Source of the DNA: Micromonospora sp. PLK6-60
GTDB taxonomy: Bacteria > Actinomycetota > Actinomycetes > Mycobacteriales > Micromonosporaceae
Length of the DNA stretch: 64,000 bases
NCBI RefSeq assembly: GCF_019890675.1
Contig: NZ_JAIOAA010000002.1
Span: 620,001-684,000, forward strand
Reading direction: 5' to 3'
Below, one piece after another: positions 54,266 through 63,674 of the stretch (position 1 is the first letter of the stretch; the number at the start of each line of letters is the position of its first letter). A model generated the notes under the pieces. The model did no database searches. It was given only the letters and a program-made list of their open reading frames with translations, and was not told the origin of the DNA. A program made the position numbers and the translations under genes.

Positions 54266-55897
54266 GTGTCCATGGTCGACCGCAGCCCGTGGTGGCGCTC
54301 CGCCGTGATCTACCAGGTCTACCCGCGCAGCTTCGCCGACGGCAACGGCGACGGGGTCGGCGACGTCGCCGGCATCCGGTCCCGGCTGGACCACCTCGCC
54401 GCGCTCGGCGTCGACGCGATCTGGTTCAGCCCCTGGTATCCGTCGCCGATGGCCGACGCCGGCTACGACGTGTCCGACTACCGCGACATCGACCCGATCT
54501 TCGGCACCCTGGCCGAGGTCGAGGCGCTGATCGTCGAGGCGCACGCGCTGGGCATCCGGACCATCGTCGACGTGGTGCCCAACCACTGCTCCGACGCGCA
54601 CCCGTGGTTCCGCGCCGCGCTGGCCGGCGGGCCGGACGCCCCCGAGCGGGAGCTGTTCTGGTTCCGCGCCGGCCGTGGCCCGGGCGGTGACCTGCCGCCC
54701 ACCGACTGGACCGGCGAGTTCGGCGGCCCGACCTGGACCCGGACCACCGACCCGGACGGCACCCCCGGCGACTGGTACCTGCACCTGTTCGCGCCGCAGC
54801 AGCCGGACTTCAACTGGGACCACCCGCGGGTACGCGCCGAGTTCTCCGACGTCCTGCGGTTCTGGTTCGACCGGGGGGTGGACGGCATCCGGATCGACTC
54901 GGCCGGCCTGCTGGTCAAGGACGGCACGCTGCCCGAGGTCCGCCCGGACCAGCCGCACCCGTTCCGCGACCTGGACGGGGTGCACGACATCTACCGCGCC
55001 TGGCGGCGGATCGCCGACGAGTACCCGGGCCAGCGGGCGCTGGTCGGCGAGGTGTGGCTGCCGGACCGGCAGCGGTTCGCCAACTATCTGCGCCCGGACG
55101 AGCTGCACGCCGCGTTCAACTTCGACTTCCTCGGCTGCGCCTGGGACGCCGCCGCCCTGCGGCGGTGCGTCGACGGCACGCTGAGCGCGCACGCGCCGGT
55201 CGGGGCGCCGGCCACCTGGGTGCTCTCCAACCACGACGTCACCCGGCACGTCACCCGCTACGGCCGGGCGGACACCACGTTCAGCTTCGCCGCCAAACGC
55301 GAGGGCATCCCCACCGACCTGGAACTGGGCACCCGCCGGGCCCGGGCGGCCGCGCTGCTCAGCCTCGCCCTGCCCGGCGCGGCGTACGTCTACCAGGGTG
55401 AGGAGTTGGGCCTCTGGGAGGTCGAGGACATCCCGCACGAGCTGCGCCAGGACCCGATGTGGGAACGCTCCGGCCGGGTCGACCCGGGCCGGGACGGCTG
55501 CCGGGTGCCGCTGCCCTGGGCCGGCGACGCCCCGCCGTTCGGGTTCAGCCCGGACGGCGCGGCGGCCGCGCCCTGGCTGCCCCAACCGGCCGACTGGAAG
55601 GACCGCACGGTCCGCGCCCAGACCGGCGACCCGCACTCCATGCTGGAGCTCTACCGGGCGGCGCTGGCGCTGCGCCGGGCCGAGCCGGCGCTCGGGGACG
55701 GCATGCTGACCTGGCTGCCCGCGCCGCGGGAGGTGCTCGCCTTCGCCCGCGAACCCGGCTTCACCTGCCTGGTCAACCTCGGCGACACCGCCGTGCCGCT
55801 GCCCGCGCACGACCGACTGCTGCTGGCCAGCGGGCCACTCGACGACGACCGGCTGCCACCGGACACCGCCGTCTGGCTGCGTACCCGACCGGTCTGA
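54266..55897 (+). CDS. GH13 alpha-glucosidase, cytoplasmic
   Basis: This 543-residue alpha-amylase-superfamily enzyme has no signal peptide. Conserved regions are DVVPNHCSD (I), GIRIDSAG with nucleophile Asp211 (II), LVGEVWLP with acid Glu262 (III) and LSNHDVTRH with Asp324 (IV). The N-terminus WWRSAVIYQVYPRSFADGNGDGVGD is typical of oligo-alpha-glucosidases. It would split imported alpha-gluco-oligosaccharides to glucose. Start codons GTG 54260, GTG 54266 and ATG 54272 are all possible. Specificity for alpha-1,3 bonds is inferred from the GH87 neighbours. Confidence 0.9.
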   Translation: MSMVDRSPWWRSAVIYQVYPRSFADGNGDGVGDVAGIRSRLDHLAALGVDAIWFSPWYPSPMADAGYDVSDYRDIDPIFGTLAEVEALIVEAHALGIRTIVDVVPNHCSDAHPWFRAALAGGPDAPERELFWFRAGRGPGGDLPPTDWTGEFGGPTWTRTTDPDGTPGDWYLHLFAPQQPDFNWDHPRVRAEFSDVLRFWFDRGVDGIRIDSAGLLVKDGTLPEVRPDQPHPFRDLDGVHDIYRAWRRIADEYPGQRALVGEVWLPDRQRFANYLRPDELHAAFNFDFLGCAWDAAALRRCVDGTLSAHAPVGAPATWVLSNHDVTRHVTRYGRADTTFSFAAKREGIPTDLELGTRRARAAALLSLALPGAAYVYQGEELGLWEVEDIPHELRQDPMWERSGRVDPGRDGCRVPLPWAGDAPPFGFSPDGAAAAPWLPQPADWKDRTVRAQTGDPHSMLELYRAALALRRAEPALGDGMLTWLPAPREVLAFAREPGFTCLVNLGDTAVPLPAHDRLLLASGPLDDDRLPPDTAVWLRTRPV

Positions 55898-55900
55898 CGG

Positions 55901-55936
55901 CGGTGGCGCCGGCGGCCCGTCCCGCCGGCGCCACCG
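55901..55936 (+). terminator. Stem-loop after the GH13 gene
   Basis: CGGTGGCGCCGGCGG and CCGCCGGCGCCACCG form a 15-base perfect stem around a 6-base loop starting 3 bases after the stop. The rest of the 181-base gap is filled with repeated CCGGCGGCCCGTCC units and a ribosome site for the next gene. Confidence 0.75.
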
Positions 55937-56078
55937 CCCACCCGGCGGCCCGTCCCGGCCGCCGCGCCATCCGGCGGCCCGTCCGGCCGCCGCGCCGCAC
56001 CTGGGGAGGGAAGGAAGGAGACCGGAGCACCGCCGCACGGGGGGACCTGGCCACCGACGAAAAGGGAGCACACCCCGC

Positions 56079-58940
56079 ATGGCCGAGCACCGCACCGCGC
56101 ACCGCCACCGCACCGGGCTGGCGGCCCTGGCCGCCGCCGCGCTCGCCGCCTCGACACTGACCGTCGTGGCGCTCACCTCCACCGCCACCCCGGCCCGGGC
56201 CGCCGGGCTGTCCCCGTTCGACATCGCCGGTCGCGGCGCCACCGTTCCGTTCCGGGAGCAGGAGGCGGAGCAGGCCGCGCACACCGGCACGAAGATCGGC
56301 CCGGACCGGCGCTACGGCACGCTGCCGTCCGAGGCGTCCGGCCGGGAGGCGGTCACCCTCGACGCCGTCGGCGAGTACGTCGAGTTCACCCTCACCGCAC
56401 CGGCGAACGCGGTCACCTTCCGCTACAGCCTGCCGGACAACGCCGCCGGCACCGGCCGGGACGCCAGCATCGACCTGCGCGCCAACGGCACCCTGGTCAA
56501 GGCGGTCCCGGTCACCTCCCGGTACGGCTGGTACTACGGCGGCTACCCGTTCAACAACAACCCGGGCGACACCAACCCGCACCACTTCTACGACGAGACC
56601 CGGACGCTGTTCGGCGCCACCTACCCGGCCGGCACGAAGATCCGCCTCCAGGTCTCCTCCACCGCCCAGTCGCCCACCTTCACCCTCGACCTGGCCGACT
56701 TCGAGCTGGTCGGCGCGCCGATCGCCAAGCCGTCCGGCGCGCTGGACGTGGTCACCGACTTCGGCGCGGACCCGACCGGCGGCACCGACTCGACGGCGAG
56801 GTTCCAGGCCGCGGTGGACGCCGGCAGGGCGCAGGGCAGGGCGGTCTGGATCCCGGCCGGCACGTTCACCCTCTGGGACCACGTGGTGGTCGACGGCGTG
56901 ACGCTGCGCGGCGCCGGGCCGTGGTATTCGGTGCTCGGCGGCCGGCACCCCACCGACCGCAAGCGCGCCGCCGGCATCTACGGCAAGTACGTCCCCGGCG
57001 GCGGCTACACCGGTGAGATCCGGCCGCACGAGGCCGGCGGGCCCAGCCGCAACGTGACACTGCGGGACTTCGCCATCATCGGCGACATCCGGGAGCGGGT
57101 CGACGAGGACCAGGTCAACGCCCTCGGCGGCGCGATGTCGAACTCGGTGGTCGACAACCTGTGGCTCCAGCACACCAAGGTCGGGGCGTGGATGGACGGC
57201 CCGATGGACAACTTCACCATCCGCAACAGCCGCATCCTCGACCAGACCGCCGACGGGGTGAACTTCCACTGGGGAGTCACCAACTCCACGGTGACCAACA
57301 CGTTCGTCCGCAACACCGGCGACGACGCGCTGGCCATGTGGGCGCAGAACGTGCCGAACGTCGGCAACTCCTTCACCCACAACACCATCGGCGTGACGAT
57401 CCTGGCGAACCACCTGGTCACCTACGGCGGGCGCGACATCACCATCGCCGACAACGTGACCGCCGACTCGGTGACCAACGGCGGCGGCATCCACGTGGCG
57501 AACCGCTATCCCGGCGTCAACGGGTCGACCGCGGTCGCCGGCACCATCACGGTCGCCCGCAACACGCTGATCCGCAACGGCAACTCCGACTACAACTGGC
57601 AGTTCGGGGTGGGCGCGATCTGGTTCTCCGCGCTCAACGAGCCGATCCAGGGCGCGAGCATCAACGTCACCGACACCGACATCCTGGACAGCTCGTACGC
57701 GGCGCTGCACTGGATCGAGGGGCAGACCAGCGGCATCTCGTTCAGCAACGTCCGGATCGACGGCGCGGGCACGTACGCGCTCCAGGTGCAGGCGCCCAGC
57801 CAGGTCAGCTTCACCAACGTGCGGGCCACGAACATCGCCCAGGCCAACCCGATCCACAACTGCGTCGGCAGCGGCTTCCAGATCACCCAGGGCGCCGGCA
57901 ACTCCGGCTGGTACACGGCCACCCCGTACTGCGGGCCATGGCCGCAGCCGCAGTGGGGCAACGGCCCGTCCAGCCCGCCGCCGCCCACCAGCCCGCCGCC
58001 GACCACCACCCCGCCCACCACGCCACCGCCGACCACGCCGCCGCCGGGCGGCGGCAACCTGGCCCTGGGCCGGCCGGCCACCGCCACCAGCGTCAACCAG
58101 ACGTACGCGGCCGGCAACGCGGTCGACGGCAACGCCGCCAGCTACTGGGAGAGCGCCAACAACGCCTTCCCGCAGTCGCTCACCGTCGACCTGGGTGCGG
58201 TACGTGCCGTCGACCGGGTGGTGCTCAAGCTCCCGGCCGGCTGGGAACGCCGCACCCAGACGCTGTCCGTGCTCGGCTCCACCGACGGCTCGTCGTTCTC
58301 GACGCTCGCCGCGTCGGCGGGCCGGGTGTTCGACCCGACCGCCGGCAACACCGTGTCGATCGCGCTCCCGTCCGGCGATCGGCGGTTCGTCCGGGTCACC
58401 GTCACCGCCAACACCGGCTGGCCGGCGGCGCAGCTCTCCGAGCTGGAGGTGTACGGCGGCGGCACGACCACCCCACCGCCCACCACCACGCCACCGCCCA
58501 CCACCACCCCGCCCCCGCCGACGGGCAACCTGGCGGCGGGCCGGCCGGTGGCGGAGACCAGCCACGCCGACGTGTACGGCGCCGGCAACACCGTCGACGG
58601 CAACCCGAACACCTACTGGGAGAGCGCCAACAACGCCTTCCCCCAGTCGGTGACCGTCGACCTGGGCAGCGCCCGGCCGGTCGCCCGGCTGGTGCTCAAA
58701 CTGCCACCCTCGGCGGCCTGGCAGACCCGGACCCAGACCCTGGCCGTGCTCGGCTCCACCGACGGCTCGTCGTACGCCACGCTCAGGGCGGCGGCCGGCT
58801 ACACCTTCGACCCGGCGGGCGGCAACAGCGTGTCGATCGCGCTGCCCGCCGGTGACCGCCGCTTCGTGCGGCTGACCTTCACCGGCAACACCGGCTGGCC
58901 GGCCGGCCAGCTCTCCGAGTTCGAGGTCTACGCCTCCTGA
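56079..58940 (+). CDS. Secreted GH87-like alpha-1,3-glucanase with two F5/8C (discoidin) domains
   Basis: This 953-residue protein has a signal peptide (1 to about 43, ending TPARAA), a CBM35-like domain (about 51-212, GRGATVPFREQEAE), and a beta-helix catalytic domain (about 222-625, LDVVTDFGADPTGG). The putative catalytic Asp392 (ADGVNF) and Asp415/Asp416 (NTGDDALAMW) lie in the helix. Pro/Thr linkers and two discoidin domains (about 658-795 and 813-953) follow. Discoidin and CBM35/6 modules bind the insoluble alpha-1,3-glucan in the Bacillus enzyme Agl-KA, as I recall. It should release oligosaccharides for the adjacent importer. Confidence 0.83.
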   Translation: MAEHRTAHRHRTGLAALAAAALAASTLTVVALTSTATPARAAGLSPFDIAGRGATVPFREQEAEQAAHTGTKIGPDRRYGTLPSEASGREAVTLDAVGEYVEFTLTAPANAVTFRYSLPDNAAGTGRDASIDLRANGTLVKAVPVTSRYGWYYGGYPFNNNPGDTNPHHFYDETRTLFGATYPAGTKIRLQVSSTAQSPTFTLDLADFELVGAPIAKPSGALDVVTDFGADPTGGTDSTARFQAAVDAGRAQGRAVWIPAGTFTLWDHVVVDGVTLRGAGPWYSVLGGRHPTDRKRAAGIYGKYVPGGGYTGEIRPHEAGGPSRNVTLRDFAIIGDIRERVDEDQVNALGGAMSNSVVDNLWLQHTKVGAWMDGPMDNFTIRNSRILDQTADGVNFHWGVTNSTVTNTFVRNTGDDALAMWAQNVPNVGNSFTHNTIGVTILANHLVTYGGRDITIADNVTADSVTNGGGIHVANRYPGVNGSTAVAGTITVARNTLIRNGNSDYNWQFGVGAIWFSALNEPIQGASINVTDTDILDSSYAALHWIEGQTSGISFSNVRIDGAGTYALQVQAPSQVSFTNVRATNIAQANPIHNCVGSGFQITQGAGNSGWYTATPYCGPWPQPQWGNGPSSPPPPTSPPPTTTPPTTPPPTTPPPGGGNLALGRPATATSVNQTYAAGNAVDGNAASYWESANNAFPQSLTVDLGAVRAVDRVVLKLPAGWERRTQTLSVLGSTDGSSFSTLAASAGRVFDPTAGNTVSIALPSGDRRFVRVTVTANTGWPAAQLSELEVYGGGTTTPPPTTTPPPTTTPPPPTGNLAAGRPVAETSHADVYGAGNTVDGNPNTYWESANNAFPQSVTVDLGSARPVARLVLKLPPSAAWQTRTQTLAVLGSTDGSSYATLRAAAGYTFDPAGGNSVSIALPAGDRRFVRLTFTGNTGWPAGQLSEFEVYAS

Positions 58941-58945
58941 CCGGC

Positions 58946-58975
58946 GCGGCGGGGGTCCACCCGGGCCCCCGCCGC
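58946..58975 (+). terminator. Stem-loop between the two large GH87 genes
   Basis: GCGGCGGGGG and CCCCCGCCGC form a perfect 10-base stem around a 10-base loop, 6 bases after the stop. It may end or attenuate transcription before the next GH87 gene 58 bases on. Confidence 0.6.
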
Positions 58976-59032
58976 ACCACACCCCACCCCGCCACGCCTC
59001 TCCACGTCCCGGGAAGAAGGTGTCCGTCCACC

Positions 59033-62000
59033 ATGTCCAGACTCCGTACCGGAATCGTCGCGGTGCTCGCCGCGATCGGCCTGGCCGTCACCGCGGCGCC
59101 GGCCCCACCGGCCCTCGCCGCCGGCGGCCCGAACCTCGCCGCCGGCCGGCCCGCCACCGCCAGCAGCGTCAACGGCCCGTTCGGCACCGCCAACCTGACC
59201 GACGGCAACCAGGGCAGCTACTGGGAGAGCAGCGGCGCGCTGCCCCAGTGGGCCCAGGTCGACCTCGGCACCAGCCGCTCCGTCGACCAGGTGGTGCTCA
59301 AGCTCCCGGCCGGCTGGGAGGCGCGCAGCCAGACGCTGTCCGTGCAGGCCAGCGCCGACGGCAGCGGCTTCACCACGATCGTCGGCTCCGCCGCCCGGTC
59401 CTTCAGCCCGGCCGCCGGCAACACCGTGACGCTCGGCTTCACCGCCGCCGACGCCCGCTACCTGCGGGTCGTCGTCACCGCGAACACCGGCTGGGCCGCC
59501 GCCCAACTCGCCGAACTGGAGGTCTACGGCACGGCCAGCTCGTCGACCAACCTGGCAACCGGCAAGACGATGACCGAGAGCGGCCACGCCGACGTGTACG
59601 GGGCCGGCAACGCCAACGACGGCAACGCGGCCAGCTACTGGGAGAGCCCCAACAACGCGTTCCCGCAGTGGATCCAGGCCGACCTGGGCGCCGCCACCAG
59701 CGTCAACCGGCTGGTGCTCCGGCTGCCCACCGGCTGGGGCGCGCGGACCCAGACGCTGACCGTGCAGGGCAGCACCACCGGCTCGACGTTCAGCACGCTC
59801 GTCGGGTCGGCGTCGTACGCCTTCGACCCGGCCGGCGGCAACACGGTGACCGTCACCGTGCCCACCGCCTCGACCCGCTACCTGCGGCTGCTCTTCACCG
59901 GAAACAGCGCCTGGCCCGCCGGGCAGCTCGCCGAGCTGGAGATCTACGGCCCGGCGAGCGGCGACACCCAGGCCCCCAGCGCCCCGGGCAACCTCGCCTT
60001 CACCGAGCCGGCCAGCGGGCAGATCCGGCTGACCTGGACCGCGTCCACCGACAACGTGGGCGTGACCGGCTACGACGTCTACGCCAACGGCGTGCTGCGC
60101 ACCAGCGTCGGCGGCAGCACGCTGACGTACACCGACACCCAGCCGGCCGGGACCACCGTCGCCTACTACGTGCGGGCCCGGGACGCCGCCGGGAACGTGT
60201 CGGCGAACAGCAACACGGTCACCCGCGCCGGCAGCCCGACCGGCGGCACCAACCTGGCGGTCGGCAAGCCGGCCACCGCCTCGTCCGTGGTGCACGTGTT
60301 CACCGCGGCCAACGCGGTCGACAACGACGTCACCACCTACTGGGAGGGCGCGCCCGGGGCGTACCCGAGCACGCTGACCGTCGCGCTTGGCGCCAACGCC
60401 AGCATCAGCGCCGTCGTGGTGAAGCTCAACCCGGACCCGGCCTGGGGTGCGCGTACCCAGACCTTCCAGGTGCTCGGCCGGGAGCAGTCCGCGTCCGGGT
60501 TCACCAGCCTGGTCGGCTCGGCGACGTACTCGTTCAACCCGACCAGCAGCAACACGGTGACCATCCCGGTCACGGCAACCGCCGCGGACGTCCGGTTGCA
60601 GTTCACCGCGAACTCCGGCTCGTCCAACGGCCAGGTCGCCGAGTTCCAGGTGATCGGCGTGCCGGCCCCCAACCCGGACCTCACCGTCACCGGCCTCACC
60701 GCCGCGCCCGCCGCGCCGGTGGAGACCGACGCGGTCACCCTGTCGTCCACCGTGCGCAACGCCGGCACCGCCGGGTCCGCCGCCACCGACGTCACCTTCT
60801 ACCTGGGTACGACGAAGGTGGGCACCGCCGCCGTCGGCGCGCTCGCGGCCGGCGCGTCGAGCACCGTATCGGCGAACATCGGTGCGCGCGACGCCGGCAG
60901 CTACCAGCTCACCGCCAAGGTCGACGAGTCGAACGCGGTGCTCGAACAGAACGAGGCGAACAACTCCTACACCAGCCCGACCGCGCTGACGGTCAGCCCG
61001 GTGGCCAGCGCCGACCTGGTGGCCTCGGCGGTGACCTGGTCGCCGGCGACGCCGACCGCCGGCGCCACGGTCAGCTTCGCGGTGACCCTGCGCAACCAGG
61101 GCACGATCGCCTCGGCGAGCGGCGCGCACGGCATCACGCTCACCGTGCTCAACGACTCCGGCGCGGTGGTCCGCACCCTCACCGGCTCGTACAGCGGCGC
61201 GATCGCCGCCGGGGCGACCGCCGGCCCGGTCGCGCTCGGCACCTGGACCGCCGCCAACGGCCGGTACACGGTGCGGGTGGTGCTCGCCGACGACGCCAAC
61301 GAGCTGCCGGTGAAGCGGCAGAACAACACAAGCGAGCGGGCGCTGTTCGTCGGCCGCGGGGCCAACCTGGGCTACGACATGTACGAGGCCGAGGACGGCG
61401 CGGTCGGCGGCGGCGCGCAGGTGATCGGGCCCAACCGCACCATCGGCGACCTCGCCGGGGAAGCGTCCGGCCGCCGCGCGGTCACCCTGAACACCACCGG
61501 CGCGTACGTCGAGTGGACCACCAAGTCGGCGGCGAACGCCCTGGTCACCCGCTTCTCCATCCCGGACTCGGCCGGCGGCGGCGGGATCGACTCGACGCTC
61601 AACATCTATGTCAACGGGGTGCTGCACAAGCCGATCAGCCTCACCTCGAAGCACAGCTGGCTCTACGGCGCCGAGGCCGCCCCGAGCGACTCGCCCGGCG
61701 CCGGCCCGCCCCGGCACCTCTACGACGAGGCGAACGTCCTGCTCAACTCCACCGTCCCGGCGGGCAGCCGGATCCGGCTCCAGAAGGACCCGGCGAACAC
61801 CACCACGTACGCGATCGACTTCGTCAACACCGAGCTGGTGTCGGCGCGGGCCAACCCGGACCCGGCCCGCTACCAGGTGCCGGCCGGGTTCAGCCACCAG
61901 GACGTGCAGAACGCGCTGGACGCGGTCCGGATGGATACCACCGGCACCCTGATCGGCGTCTACCTGCCCGCCGGCACGTACCAGACCGCGCAGAAGTTCC

Positions 62001-63040
62001 AGGTGTACGGCAAGGCGGTACGGGTGGTCGGCGCCGGCATGTGGTACACCCGCTTCCAGACGCCGGCCAACCAGCAGAACACCGACGCCGGGTTCCGGGT
62101 GGAGTCCTCGGCCAGCGGCTCGACCTTCGCGCACCTGGCTTTCTTCGGCAACTACACCAACCGGATCGACGGGCCGGGCAAGGTCTGGGGTGAGCTGAAG
62201 GACGTCGACAACCTGACCCTGGACAGCGTCTGGGTCGAGCACACCGTCTGCGCGTACTGGGGGGTGAGCGTCGACCGGCTGACCATCCGGGACAGCCGGT
62301 TCCGCAACACCTTCGCCGACGCGGTGAACATGACAAACGGCAGCACCAACAGCCTGGTCACCAACTCGGAGGGCCGCTCCAACGGCGACGACGCGTTCGC
62401 GCTCTTCTCCGCCACTGACTCCGGTGGCGCGGGCGGCAACCACGGGAACGTCTTCGAGAACCTGACCGCCACGCTTACCTGGCGGGCGGCCGGCATCGCC
62501 GTGTACGGCGGCTACGACAACATCTTCCGCAACCTCTACATCGCCGACCAGCTGACCTACTCGGGCATCACCATCAGCTCGCTGGACTTCGGCTACCCGT
62601 TCGTCGGGTTCGGCGCCAGCCCGCCCACCCGCTTCGAGAACATCTCGCTGATCCGCTCGGGCGGGCACTTCTGGGGCGCGCAGACCTTCCCCGCGATCTG
62701 GTTGTTCTCCGCGTCCAAGGAGTTCCGCGGCATCCGGGTCAGCGACGTGGACATCGTCGACCCGACGTACTCGGGGGTCATGTTCCAGACCAAGTACACC
62801 GGCGGCCAGCCGGAGAACCCGATCACCGACACGGTGCTCACCAACGTGTCGATCTCCGGGGCGCGGCGCAGCGGTGACGCGTTCGACGCCAAGTCCGGCT
62901 TCGGCATCTGGGTCAACGAGATGCCCGAGGCGGGGCAGGGGCCGGCGGTCGGCTCGGCCACCTTCACCAACCTGCGGCTGACCGACAACTACCAGGACAT
63001 CAAGAACACGACAACCACCTTCACCATCACCCGCAACTGA
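59033..63040 (+). CDS. Very large secreted GH87-like glucanase with N-terminal binding modules
   Basis: This 1335-residue multidomain enzyme has a signal peptide (1 to about 30) and F5/8C domains at about 33-165, 170-305 and 404-545. A fibronectin III domain (about 310-400), two CARDB domains (about 547-655 and 658-765) and a CBM35-like domain (about 774-945) precede a C-terminal beta-helix (about 950-1335). Asp1096 (FADAVNM) and Asp1119/Asp1120 (SNGDDAFALF) keep the 23/24-residue spacing of the paralogues. Binding modules are N-terminal here but C-terminal in the 56079 gene. It should attack alpha-1,3-glucan in fungal walls or mutan. Confidence 0.82.
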   Translation: MSRLRTGIVAVLAAIGLAVTAAPAPPALAAGGPNLAAGRPATASSVNGPFGTANLTDGNQGSYWESSGALPQWAQVDLGTSRSVDQVVLKLPAGWEARSQTLSVQASADGSGFTTIVGSAARSFSPAAGNTVTLGFTAADARYLRVVVTANTGWAAAQLAELEVYGTASSSTNLATGKTMTESGHADVYGAGNANDGNAASYWESPNNAFPQWIQADLGAATSVNRLVLRLPTGWGARTQTLTVQGSTTGSTFSTLVGSASYAFDPAGGNTVTVTVPTASTRYLRLLFTGNSAWPAGQLAELEIYGPASGDTQAPSAPGNLAFTEPASGQIRLTWTASTDNVGVTGYDVYANGVLRTSVGGSTLTYTDTQPAGTTVAYYVRARDAAGNVSANSNTVTRAGSPTGGTNLAVGKPATASSVVHVFTAANAVDNDVTTYWEGAPGAYPSTLTVALGANASISAVVVKLNPDPAWGARTQTFQVLGREQSASGFTSLVGSATYSFNPTSSNTVTIPVTATAADVRLQFTANSGSSNGQVAEFQVIGVPAPNPDLTVTGLTAAPAAPVETDAVTLSSTVRNAGTAGSAATDVTFYLGTTKVGTAAVGALAAGASSTVSANIGARDAGSYQLTAKVDESNAVLEQNEANNSYTSPTALTVSPVASADLVASAVTWSPATPTAGATVSFAVTLRNQGTIASASGAHGITLTVLNDSGAVVRTLTGSYSGAIAAGATAGPVALGTWTAANGRYTVRVVLADDANELPVKRQNNTSERALFVGRGANLGYDMYEAEDGAVGGGAQVIGPNRTIGDLAGEASGRRAVTLNTTGAYVEWTTKSAANALVTRFSIPDSAGGGGIDSTLNIYVNGVLHKPISLTSKHSWLYGAEAAPSDSPGAGPPRHLYDEANVLLNSTVPAGSRIRLQKDPANTTTYAIDFVNTELVSARANPDPARYQVPAGFSHQDVQNALDAVRMDTTGTLIGVYLPAGTYQTAQKFQVYGKAVRVVGAGMWYTRFQTPANQQNTDAGFRVESSASGSTFAHLAFFGNYTNRIDGPGKVWGELKDVDNLTLDSVWVEHTVCAYWGVSVDRLTIRDSRFRNTFADAVNMTNGSTNSLVTNSEGRSNGDDAFALFSATDSGGAGGNHGNVFENLTATLTWRAAGIAVYGGYDNIFRNLYIADQLTYSGITISSLDFGYPFVGFGASPPTRFENISLIRSGGHFWGAQTFPAIWLFSASKEFRGIRVSDVDIVDPTYSGVMFQTKYTGGQPENPITDTVLTNVSISGARRSGDAFDAKSGFGIWVNEMPEAGQGPAVGSATFTNLRLTDNYQDIKNTTTTFTITRN

Positions 63041-63048
63041 TGAAAGGA

Positions 63049-63087
63049 GGGGCCCCTTCTTAACGCCTCCGGTATAGAAGGGGCCCC
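63049..63087 (+). terminator. GGGGCCCC terminator hairpin
   Basis: GGGGCCCCTTCT and AGAAGGGGCCCC are perfect 12-base arms around a 15-base loop, 8 bases after the stop of the large GH87 gene. It is the same style as the 68-base palindrome at 31750 and ends the alpha-glucan operon. Confidence 0.85.
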
Positions 63088-63143
63088 TTCTCACACCTGC
63101 CTGCGGTCCGTCGCCGGTCAGGGGCAACCATCGAGACCCGGGT

Positions 63144-63674
63144 TCAGTGGTGGCGTCGAGCAGCCTTCTCGACTTCACGGAGAACCAGGCCGAGGGTCTG
63201 TGAGCGGCGGTCTGCCGGTAGCGCTGCCCACGCGCGCCGGGCGTAGGCGAGCCCGCCGGTCTGGTCGCCTGACTTGGCCATCATCAGGGCGCGGTGCAGC
63301 TCGATGTGGGTGGCGAAGCGCGTCAGCGAGGCCGGCCGGAGCCGGTCCGCGTCGGTCTGGGCCTGCTCACCGGGGGCGCACGAGGCCGAGCCGGGCGTAC
63401 CCAGACCCGGACGGCGAGGTCGTCGGAGCGGTCGGCGGCGACGCGGCCCGTGTCGTACCAGCCGACCGCGTCGGTGGGATCCTTCGTCGTCTTGCCGTAG
63501 GTGGTCGCGGTGGCCGGCGAGCGCGTCGGTGAAGCCGTTGCTGAGGTGCGAGGCCGAGTAACAGGTCCGGGTCGCTATGGAGGCGAGGGGCACCCCTGCC
63601 GCAATCCGAGCCTGCCTCAGTTGTGCACCGAGGTCATCCATCCGAGCCCCTGTGAAAGGTCCTGAAAGCATCAC
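63144..63674 (-). pseudogene. Decayed XRE-family regulator with TPR-like C-terminus
   Basis: The frame begins with an XRE helix-turn-helix start (MDDLGAQLRQARIAAGVPLASIATRT, ATG at 63641) but after SHLSN turns into an Arg-rich shadow. The next frame in that stretch (about 63500-63390) encodes TTKDPTDAVGWYDTGRVAAD and SDDLAVRVWVR, the middle of the same regulator family. The original frame then resumes with the C-terminal ATHIELHRALMMAKSGDQTG and AYARRAWAALPADR. Two frameshifts plus internal deletions are therefore likely. Intact relatives are about 390-420 residues, versus 176 codons here. Confidence 0.75.

Noticed and set aside
58928..63178. 1400-codon minus-strand open frame under the large GH87 gene
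   Set aside because: Composition is typical of the antisense frame of a GC-rich gene and the plus strand has clear signal peptide, domains and catalytic motifs.
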